Assembly (NCBI GenBank): GCA_964540815.1 | Contig: CAZIOH010000020.1 | Location: 14,423 to 78,422 of the forward strand | Source of the DNA: CAZIOH01 sp964540815 | Lineage (GTDB): Bacteria > Myxococcota_A > Polyangia > Fen-1088 | Length of the DNA stretch: 64,000 bases | Direction of reading: 5' to 3' | In this document: positions 9,002 through 15,272 of the stretch, one piece after another | How the letters are laid out: each line of letters starts with the position of its first letter | Position numbering within the stretch: position 1 is the stretch's first letter | The notes under the pieces: generated by a model | Told to the model about the DNA's origin: nothing | Database searches by the model: none | The model's input: only the letters and a program-made list of their open reading frames with translations | Program-made: the position numbers and the translations under genes

Positions 9002-10270
9002 TCAGGCGGCGGGGGCCGGGAAGCGCCGCCGCCCGAGCTCTCCGAGCCCGGCCGCGAGGAGGCACACCACGCCACCGAGCGCGACCGGCGCGCGCCCACC
9101 CGCGAGGTCGGCGATCTGCCCGACGAGGGGCCCACCGACCAGCGCCGTGCCCCCGAGCAGCGCGGTCTGGAGCGCCAGCACGCGGCCGTGCATGTCACCC
9201 CGGGTGTCGACCTGCGCGATGGTCGTGGACGCAGTCATGTACACGATGCTCGCCGCGCCCACCAGGAACGCCGCGGGGATGGCCGCGTGCACCGACGGCA
9301 TGACCGACAGGAGGAGCAGGGCACAGCCGAGCGCCAGCGCCCCGACGACCACGTGACGGAGCGCCACCAGCCGCCGGTGCGCCACCACCAGCGTGCCGAC
9401 CACCGCGCCCGAGCTCATCGTGGCGTAGAGCACGGCGAACGCGACCGCCGTGCCGTGGAGCGATCGGGTGACGAGCAGCGGCAGCGCCACGCGCAGGTTG
9501 AAGGTGAAGAGCCCGACGCAGACGAACATCGCGAAGCTGATCCAGAGCCGCGGGATCGACGCGACGTAGGCGAGCCCCTCTCTCACCTCGCGACCGGTGC
9601 GCGCCTTGGGAGGCCGCCGGATGAGCTGGCCCTCCCGCATCAGGATGAGACATGCGATCACCGCGAGGTACGTGGCCGCGTCGAGCGCGAAGCACCAGCC
9701 GAAGCCGGCCATCGTGACCAGCGCACCCGCCAGCGCGGGGCCCGACACCTGTGACAAGGCGACGATCATGCTGTAGAGCACGACCGCGTTCGGCAGGTCG
9801 GCCCGAGCCACCATCTCCGGGACGAAGGAGCGCCGGAGCGGGTTGTCCACGGCCAGGAGCACGCCGCCCGCGAGGGCGAGCGCGTACAGCACGACCAGCG
9901 AAGGGTGGGGTCGGAACGCCAGGACGGCGAGCGCCGCGGACTGAGCCATCTCGAGGCCCTGCGTCACGAGCAGCGCCCGACGCTTGTCCGTTCGGTCGGC
10001 CACCGCGCCGGCCCACGCCGAGAGCACGACCAGCGGCCCGAACTGGCAGGCGGCGAGCGCTCCGACGGCGAGGCCGCTGTGTTCGAGCTGGAGCACGAAC
10101 AGGATCAACGCGACATTGGTGAGCTGGTTGCCCGTGTTCGAGATCAGCTGGCCGATGAAGAACAGGCGAAAGTTGTAGGCGGCGAGCGACTGGAACGTCT
10201 TGCCGAGCGCGGCCCGCGCGCGACCGCGAGGGGTTGGGCGGGCGGACGAGAGAGGGGGCGAGGTGGACAT
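9002..10270 (-). CDS. MFS transporter, enterobactin-exporter/MFS_3-like
   Basis: 422 residues from the ATG at 10270, with about 11-12 hydrophobic segments. The N-terminus (AAYNFRLFFIGQLISNTGNQLTNVALILFVLQLEHS) and the cytoplasmic loop AGAVADRTDKRRALL are typical of the EntS/MFS_3 (DUF894) group of proton-driven exporters. LAVDNPLRRSFVPEMV is another hallmark of that group. It is an inner-membrane efflux protein whose substrate cannot be read from sequence. It is divergent from the cysteine hydrolase gene. The shared 176-bp gap holds a concentric palindrome and a repeat-element arm. An earlier in-frame start would read through that palindrome, so 10270 is preferred. Confidence 0.87.
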   Translation of the reverse strand: MSTSPPLSSARPTPRGRARAALGKTFQSLAAYNFRLFFIGQLISNTGNQLTNVALILFVLQLEHSGLAVGALAACQFGPLVVLSAWAGAVADRTDKRRALLVTQGLEMAQSAALAVLAFRPHPSLVVLYALALAGGVLLAVDNPLRRSFVPEMVARADLPNAVVLYSMIVALSQVSGPALAGALVTMAGFGWCFALDAATYLAVIACLILMREGQLIRRPPKARTGREVREGLAYVASIPRLWISFAMFVCVGLFTFNLRVALPLLVTRSLHGTAVAFAVLYATMSSGAVVGTLVVAHRRLVALRHVVVGALALGCALLLLSVMPSVHAAIPAAFLVGAASIVYMTASTTIAQVDTRGDMHGRVLALQTALLGGTALVGGPLVGQIADLAGGRAPVALGGVVCLLAAGLGELGRRRFPAPAA

Positions 10271-10293
10271 GGAGCGCCGTGCATGCACTCGAT

Positions 10294-10339
10294 GGTGCAC
10301 CGCCGTGGAAATACATCTTATTCGGCCGACGATCCGAGC
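10294..10339 (+). repeat. Solo arm related to the palindromic element at 29570-29734
   Basis: GTGCACCGCCGT here is followed by a short A/T-rich stretch and then TTATTCGGCCGACGATCCGA. The same order of blocks, with a few substitutions and one indel, occurs at 29574-29617. Here there is no matching right-hand terminal repeat, but GCTCGAG (10338-10344) pairs with CTCGAGC (10361-10367) just downstream. It sits about 24 bp upstream of the MFS start codon, so it may affect that promoter or leader. Confidence 0.65.
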
Positions 10340-10395
10340 GCTCGAGGGGCGCGATCGACTTCTCGAGCCCGGCGCGCGCTCGCGCCTGCGAGCGT

Positions 10396-10435
10396 GAAGT
10401 GTACAAGCCGCTTGCGCAAGTGGAATGCACACTTC
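10396..10435. promoter_or_regulatory. Operator-like concentric palindrome between divergent genes
   Basis: GAAGTGTACA (10396-10405) pairs with TGCACACTTC (10426-10435; one mismatch), and exactly centred between them is the perfect 10-bp palindrome CTTGCGCAAG (10411-10420). It ends 11 bases before the hydrolase start codon and about 125 bases from the MFS start, a good place for a dimeric repressor controlling both. No regulator gene lies next to it, so the protein that binds it is unknown. Confidence 0.6.
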
Positions 10436-10446
10436 AGACTCGGCCC

Positions 10447-11004
10447 ATGCCCGTCCAACCCGACCGCTCGGCGTTGCTGGTGATGGACGTGCAGCCTGGG
10501 GTCATCGAACGTGCGCCGGACCCCGCCGCCTACCTCGCGCGCGTCACCGAGGCGGCGCGCGCGGCCCGTGGCCACGCGGTCCCGGTGATCCACGTGGTGG
10601 TGGGTTTCCGCCCCGGGATGCCCGAGGTGAGCACGCGCAATCAGACCTTCAGCGCCGCCAGGCAGCAGCGACCGGCGTACCTCTGCGACCCGCGGCCCGC
10701 GATCACCCCGGAGGGCAGCGATCTGGTCGTGACCAAGCGCCGCGTGAGCGCCTTCACGGGCAGCGATCTCGAGGTCGTCTTGCGCGCCGGGGAGATCGAC
10801 CACCTCGTGCTGTGCGGCATCGCGACGAGCGGCGTCGTCCTCTCCACCCTGCGTGAGGCCGCCGACAGGGATTACCGGTGCACGGTGCTCGCCGACCTGT
10901 GCTCGGACACGGACGCCGAGGTCCACGCCGTGCTGACCGGCAAGGTGTTCCCACGGCAGGCGCGGGTGATGAACGCAGCGGATTGGACGGCGGCTCTCCG
11001 GTAG
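10447..11004 (+). CDS. Isochorismatase-like cysteine hydrolase
   Basis: 185 residues. The Asp-Lys-Cys catalytic set of the isochorismatase/nicotinamidase superfamily is visible: D14 in ALLVMDVQPG, K97 in VVTKRRVSAF and C123 in VLCGIATSGVV. Total length is normal for the family. The substrate (an isochorismate, amide or biuret-like compound) cannot be deduced. The ATG at 10447 places the catalytic Asp at the usual distance; upstream in-frame starts would run through the operator-like palindrome. There is no obvious Shine-Dalgarno sequence, so translation may be leaderless or weak. Divergent transcription with the MFS exporter suggests joint control, perhaps detoxification. Confidence 0.85.
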   Translation: MPVQPDRSALLVMDVQPGVIERAPDPAAYLARVTEAARAARGHAVPVIHVVVGFRPGMPEVSTRNQTFSAARQQRPAYLCDPRPAITPEGSDLVVTKRRVSAFTGSDLEVVLRAGEIDHLVLCGIATSGVVLSTLREAADRDYRCTVLADLCSDTDAEVHAVLTGKVFPRQARVMNAADWTAALR

Positions 11005-11093
11005 AGCACCTGTTGGTCAGGGCCCCTCGGTGCGTCGACCCGACGGCATCAGGGCCAGGTGGGCGGGTGGGAGCCGGCGCCCCCAAAAGCGAA

Positions 11094-11137
11094 GCGGTCG
11101 CCAGAGCTCCGCGCTTTCGCGGAGTCGTGGCGACCGC
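11094..11137. terminator. Two-tier hairpin between convergent genes
   Basis: The outer stem GCGGTCGCCA/TGGCGACCGC (10 bp, perfect) encloses a second stem CTCCGCG-cttt-CGCGGAG (7 bp). It lies between the hydrolase stop and the pilin stop, which converge. No T-tract follows on either strand, so it is either a bidirectional transcription-slowing hairpin or a 3'-end stabiliser rather than a textbook intrinsic terminator. Confidence 0.55.
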
Positions 11138-11198
11138 CCCACCGACCATTCCCCGCGCCCACCTTGCGGCGAGCGGGTGATGACCGAGGATCTGCTGG

Positions 11199-11744
11199 CT
11201 ACTCGAGCTCGTTGGTCACGATGGGGGACTTGCTCCCCGAGACGTCGCCGTTGCCGTCGACGGCGCCGAGGCGCTTGAAGTCGGCGAGGACGCCGTTGCA
11301 GTCGAGATCGCCGGTGACCTCGGCGGTGAAGGTGGAGGCGGCGCCGGTTCCGGTCGAGGTGTACTTCGGCTTGTAGAGGAAGGGATCGGGGAGCGAGAAG
11401 CTGAGGGCGACCCAGGTCGCGTTCTGCCACTCCGTGCCGCCGCCGGGGCACTTCCCGGTGGCCTGACACGCGCACTCGAGACCGGGCACGTTCGCGACGG
11501 TGGCGGGGAACTGCTTGGGCAGCGGGACGCCGTTGGCATCGACGTGGTCGGCCGAGAAGTAGGACACGGATCCGGCCCACATCTTGTTGAGGTGCCCGGC
11601 GGCCTCGGCCGTCTTCGCGCGCTTGATGTACTTGCTGAAGGCGGGGATGGCGACGGCGGCCAGGATGCCGATGATCGCCACGACGATCATCAACTCGACC
11701 AGGGTGAAGCCGGAACTGTGCTTGCGAGAGCGAGAGCGAGACAT
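11199..11744 (-). CDS. Type IV pilin (PilA-like)
   Basis: 181 residues. Short basic leader MSRSRSRKHSSG, then the prepilin-peptidase site G12/F13 followed by FTLVELMIVVAIIGILAAVAIP with the conserved Glu at mature position 5. The hydrophobic N-terminal helix continues as SKYIKRAKTAEAAGHLNKM. The globular C-terminal part has a CACQ..KC cluster and a late Cys (DLDCNG). It could be the major pilin of twitching motility or a pseudopilin; the promoter favours PilA. ATG at 11744 follows GGAGG at a good distance, with a sigma-54-type promoter about 100 bp upstream. No other pil genes are in the window. Confidence 0.9.
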   Translation of the reverse strand: MSRSRSRKHSSGFTLVELMIVVAIIGILAAVAIPAFSKYIKRAKTAEAAGHLNKMWAGSVSYFSADHVDANGVPLPKQFPATVANVPGLECACQATGKCPGGGTEWQNATWVALSFSLPDPFLYKPKYTSTGTGAASTFTAEVTGDLDCNGVLADFKRLGAVDGNGDVSGSKSPIVTNELE

Positions 11745-11846
11745 GAGAACCTCCAAGGGCAGGAACTTGCCATCTGCCGTCACCATCGACGGAGGATGTG
11801 CGACGGTGAGCCTTCCCGTCGTTCGGTTGCGATCGAACCCAGGCAT

Positions 11847-11862
11847 TGCACGGGCCGTGCCT
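11847..11862 (-). promoter_or_regulatory. Sigma-54 (-24/-12) promoter of the pilin gene
   Basis: On the minus strand AGGCACGGCCCGTGCA fits the RpoN consensus TGGCACG-N4-TTGCW at the GG and GC dinucleotides with correct 10-bp spacing. The expected start of transcription is near 11837, giving a leader of roughly 93 nt before the ATG at 11744. pilA genes in myxobacteria and pseudomonads are classic sigma-54/PilR targets, which supports both calls. Confidence 0.72.
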
Positions 11863-12031
11863 GGCACCGCGGGCCGCAAGTCCGCGCGATTGGCGCAGGT
11901 CCCTGGTCAGGGCAGAGGAGGAGCTGCCCAAATGCGGCGGTCGCCTGTCAAATTTGGGCCGTCATTCCGGAAGCGACGCGGCCAGGCAAGCAATCTCGGG
12001 CTCGGCGCCGCGGCGCACCAGCGCGACGGTC

Positions 12032-12670
12032 TCACCCGCGCGCGGCGCGGCCTCCTCGACGCGGGCGGCCTGGCGGTGGTCCGGCAACGCCGCGCTTCGC
12101 GCGGGCCTTGCGGGGGACGACGGTCCGGGGGCGACCTGGTCGGGCCGGTGACGTTCGGGCGCGGGTCTTCAGGGCACCGGTACGACCGTGGTCGTGGTCG
12201 TGGTCGTGGTCGTGCCGGTGATGGTGGTGGTGCTCATGCGGGTGCGGGTGGGACGCGCCGTCGTCCTCCGCGACCGGGACAATCTCGATGCCGCCGTGCT
12301 TGACGCCGCGCATTGCAAGGATGCGGTCGGCGAGATCCTGGAGCTGGTCGGACCTGCCCCGCATGACGACGACCTCGAGGCACAGGTCGAGGGTCAGGTG
12401 GATGTGCAAGGATGCCCGAACGCCCTCACCGAGCTGGTGCTGAAGCTCCGTCAGCTTATCGCTGAGATCGCGGACGTGGTGGTCGTAGACGAGCGTCAGG
12501 GTGCAGACCGCCTGGACCCCTCTTGCGACCTTTGCCCGCCCGACCTCGCTGCGCGCGAGATCGCGCAGCAGCTCGGAGCGGGTGCAGCCCCGCTCGGCCA
12601 CCAGCCCGTCGAGCTCCCGGAGCAGGGAATCCTCGATCGCGACGCCGAACCTGACCAGCGGATCCTTCAT
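12032..12670 (-). CDS. nikR: Nickel-responsive regulator NikR with His-rich, basic C-terminal extension
   Basis: 212 residues, against about 130-150 for typical NikR. The N-terminus (VRFGVAIEDSLLRELDGLV..RSELLRDLAR) is a ribbon-helix-helix DNA-binding domain. The ACT-like domain carries the four high-affinity nickel ligands at H78, H89, H91 and C97, with the same spacing (11, 2, 6) as in E. coli NikR. After VPVAEDDG the protein adds a His/Asp-rich stretch (141-161, 13 His) and then an Arg/Pro-rich basic tail to the end. It should repress nickel uptake genes when nickel-loaded; the tail may buffer metal or bind nucleic acid (inference). No nickel transporter or nickel enzyme gene is in the window. 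Confidence 0.9.
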   Translation of the reverse strand: MKDPLVRFGVAIEDSLLRELDGLVAERGCTRSELLRDLARSEVGRAKVARGVQAVCTLTLVYDHHVRDLSDKLTELQHQLGEGVRASLHIHLTLDLCLEVVVMRGRSDQLQDLADRILAMRGVKHGGIEIVPVAEDDGASHPHPHEHHHHHRHDHDHDHDHGRTGALKTRARTSPARPGRPRTVVPRKARAKRGVAGPPPGRPRRGGRAARG

Positions 12671-12871
12671 GGCCAGCGAAGCTACCTCAGAAGGACAACG
12701 ACAACGACCATGACCCGACCCGCGCCAACAGGCGGGTACGATCCCGCCAAAATAGAGGACAGGCGGTGGAAGCGCAAGGTCGAGACGCGGCGCACCCGTC
12801 ATCCCGCCGGTCCCCACCAAGATGGGTGCGGGTATATCCACGAACGGTCCCAATCCGGGTAAGATCGGCGC
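12671..12871. promoter_or_regulatory. Divergent promoter region of nikR
   Basis: 201 bp between nikR and the small plus-strand gene. It holds GGCGGG-tacgat-CCCGCC (about 12732-12749), a short inverted repeat. No good GTATGA-N16-TCATAC NikR operator is visible, so autoregulation cannot be claimed. Confidence 0.35.
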
Positions 12872-13222
12872 GTGAAAAATCACAGCAAATCGGATTTCAT
12901 CAGGGCGCAAGCTCCCGAACTGTCCGCCGCCGAGGTCGTGGAGAAGGCCAAGGCCGCGGGGATCGACCTGTCGGCCCAGCTGGTCTACGTCGTGCGCTCG
13001 GTCGCTCGACGAAAGGGTCCTCGACGCGGGGCTTCGGGCCGCCCCTCGGCTTCGTCGCGCCCCGGGCGCTCGTCCCTGGGCCCGGGCTCAACGGCCGACG
13101 GACGCCCCTCGCCTGCTCTGTCGCGGCAATTCTGCGCGCTCGTGACCGACATCGGCCTCCTGCACGCCGAGGAGTTGCTCGATGCCTTCCGAACGGAGGT
13201 GGCCTCCATCGACCTCGGTTGA
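12872..13222 (+). CDS. Small conserved protein of unknown function (myxobacterial-type)
   Basis: 116 residues from a GTG at 12872. The first 48 residues (KSDFIRAQ..LSAAEVVEKAKAAGIDLSAQLVYVVRS) resemble short proteins seen repeatedly in Myxococcota that begin KS-F-R. The last 30 residues (FCALVTDIGLLHAEELLDAF) form a predicted amphipathic helix also found in those proteins. The middle (about 50-85) is Arg/Gly/Pro/Ser-rich low complexity. The pattern AAEVV..AKAAGI..VYVVRS could be a small helix-turn-helix, but I do not recognise a function. It is divergent from nikR. Confidence 0.6.
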   Translation: MKNHSKSDFIRAQAPELSAAEVVEKAKAAGIDLSAQLVYVVRSVARRKGPRRGASGRPSASSRPGRSSLGPGSTADGRPSPALSRQFCALVTDIGLLHAEELLDAFRTEVASIDLG

Positions 13223-13335
13223 CGGGACGACCGTCAGCCGAGCCGAGCCAGGCGGGGGGAGTCTCCGATGGTGCCCTCGCGCTGACCAGGCGCGCGCCCG
13301 ATCGCGACGCGCGCCGCGGTCCCGCGGTCCGGGCG

Positions 13336-14985
13336 TCAGGGGTACTGCTTGTCCGCGAGCCCGTTGATGTACTTCTCGATGTTGGTGTAGCCCGTGTGGT
13401 CGAAGTCGCCGTTGGCGTCGGCGGGGCTGCTCGGATCGAGGCCGTACTTGGTCTCCCAGGCATCCGGCATCCCGTCCTGGTCGGTGTCGGTGGGGGCGGT
13501 CCCGCCGGCCAGCGTACCGTACCCACTGTTGCCGAGACCGGTGGCGGTCTGGTCGGTCCACAGCGTGCCCGACTTTCCGAGCGAGTTCACGTCGGCGATC
13601 ACCAGCGCATCGACCTGATCGCGGTGCAACGACGCGCCGGCGCTGGCCACCGCGGCGGCGAAGCTGGCCGCCGCGCTCGTGGTCGGCAGCAGCGCGGTCT
13701 CCGGCGAGCCCGCGGCGGTCGCGTGGGTCGTGCTGCCTGGATAGCCCGCGTCCGTGCCGTTCAGGGTCCCGTCGGAGTTGGTGTCCGCGAGGTTGCCATT
13801 GATGTAGACCGTCTGGCCGGCATTCATCTGATAGAAGAAGTTGCCCGGCGAGTTGGTGGAGGGGCCAGCGATGAAGTAGTTGTGCACGATGTCGTGCCAG
13901 AAGACCCCGCTCGTGTCCCCGGCGGCGTAGGCGTACTGGTAGTTGTAGACGACGTTGTTGACGTATTGCGTGTTGGACTTGGCGAGCGGGCACCTGCCGT
14001 GGGCGTTGGCGAAGATGTTCCCGTACCAGGTGAAGAATCCACCGGTCTGCTCGGTGTGGGCACCGAACTGCTGTCCGGTGGGGTTGGCGTTGATGGAGTA
14101 CTGAACCGTGATGTTGGTGGCTCCCACCGCGTCGATGTTGTTGTATTGCGCGAACTCGATCGAGACGTGGTCGAAGATGAGGTTGCTGGCGTTGAGCAGG
14201 TTGATGCCGCTCTTCTTGGCGTCCGAGTCGAGCAAACCCTGCCGGAAGCGGACATAGCGGACGATGACGTTGGACGCGGCGTTGAACGAGACCTCGCGTC
14301 CCATGAAGCCGATGCCGTCGCCGGGCGCGGTCTGGCCGGCGATGGTGAGGTTGCCCTTGGCGGCCACGGTCGTCTGCAGATTCACGTAACCGCCCACGTC
14401 GAACACGATGATGCGATTGCTCTGGCTGACGGCGTCGCGGAATGATCCCGCGCCACTGTCGTTCAGATTGGTGACGTGATAGACCGTGGTCCCGCGGCCG
14501 CCGGTGGCCTTCCGCCCGAAGCCGAGCGCCCCTGGAAACGCGACGGTCGCGCCAGAGGTGCCGGTGGATCCCGCGGCGCCCCCCGTGGCGGGTCGACCGG
14601 CCGCGCCGCCCGAGCCTGGGACGCCGCCGCGCCCGCCCGCCCCGGTTCCTCCGGTCCCGACGGAGGCGCTGCCGCCGGCGCCCGAGCCGGAGCTCGACAT
14701 GCCGCCCGAGCCGCCGCCGGTCCCCGCCGGGCTCATCCCACCCGTGCCACGGGTGCCGCCGGATGCCACGATGCCGCCGGAGCCCTCGCCGGCTGGGCCG
14801 GTCGCTCCGGTGCCGCCGCTGGCTTCGAATCCGCCGCCCGAAGACCCTCCGGACGCGCCTCCCGACGGGGCTCCCCCCGACGCGCCGCCCGAGGGCGCGC
14901 CGCCGCCACCGCTGGAGCAGGCGCCGCCGAGGCCCACCCCGACCGAGATCGCGATCCCGAGAAGACGCTGCCTGCCTGTGATCAT
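13336..14985 (-). CDS. Pectate lyase-like (PL1 fold) lipoprotein with Gly-rich linker
   Basis: 549 residues. Signal MITGRQRLLGIAISVGVGLGGAC ends in a relaxed lipobox with the Cys at 23. A Gly/Ser/Ala-rich linker (about 24-145) follows. The right-handed beta-helix domain (about 150-430) has NVIVRYVRFR, NLIFDHVSIEF, NNIDAVGATNITVQYSI and NVVYNYQYAYAAG, which match pectate-lyase superfamily proteins. The C-terminal 50 residues contain DTDQDGMPDAWETKYGLDP and end YTNIEKYING, a calcium-binding dockerin/TSP3-like tail common in secreted polysaccharide lyases. It likely acts on plant or microbial pectin-type polymers at the cell surface; the substrate is inferred from the fold only. Confidence 0.83.
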   Translation of the reverse strand: MITGRQRLLGIAISVGVGLGGACSSGGGGAPSGGASGGAPSGGASGGSSGGGFEASGGTGATGPAGEGSGGIVASGGTRGTGGMSPAGTGGGSGGMSSSGSGAGGSASVGTGGTGAGGRGGVPGSGGAAGRPATGGAAGSTGTSGATVAFPGALGFGRKATGGRGTTVYHVTNLNDSGAGSFRDAVSQSNRIIVFDVGGYVNLQTTVAAKGNLTIAGQTAPGDGIGFMGREVSFNAASNVIVRYVRFRQGLLDSDAKKSGINLLNASNLIFDHVSIEFAQYNNIDAVGATNITVQYSINANPTGQQFGAHTEQTGGFFTWYGNIFANAHGRCPLAKSNTQYVNNVVYNYQYAYAAGDTSGVFWHDIVHNYFIAGPSTNSPGNFFYQMNAGQTVYINGNLADTNSDGTLNGTDAGYPGSTTHATAAGSPETALLPTTSAAASFAAAVASAGASLHRDQVDALVIADVNSLGKSGTLWTDQTATGLGNSGYGTLAGGTAPTDTDQDGMPDAWETKYGLDPSSPADANGDFDHTGYTNIEKYINGLADKQYP

Positions 14986-15272
14986 TTGGGGGCCTTATGG
15001 ATGCCGTGGCACATCCGCGAGACCAAGCATCATGGGGTGTGCCAACGGTGAATGCAATCGGCGCGCAGCCCGGGTAAGCGCCCGCACGGTTCCCGCGTTG
15101 CGGCGCCCAAGATCCCGACCTCTTCAACCGTCCGGACGTGACGAGGACGAGGACCGAAGTTCGCTTCCCTGGTCCGGAGAGGTCGCACAAACGTTGCCCT
15201 CCCCCACGCATGCCCCCTCTACATTCTGAGCGCTTCGAGGGCGTGCAGGCAAATGACAAAGGAGATGGGTCA

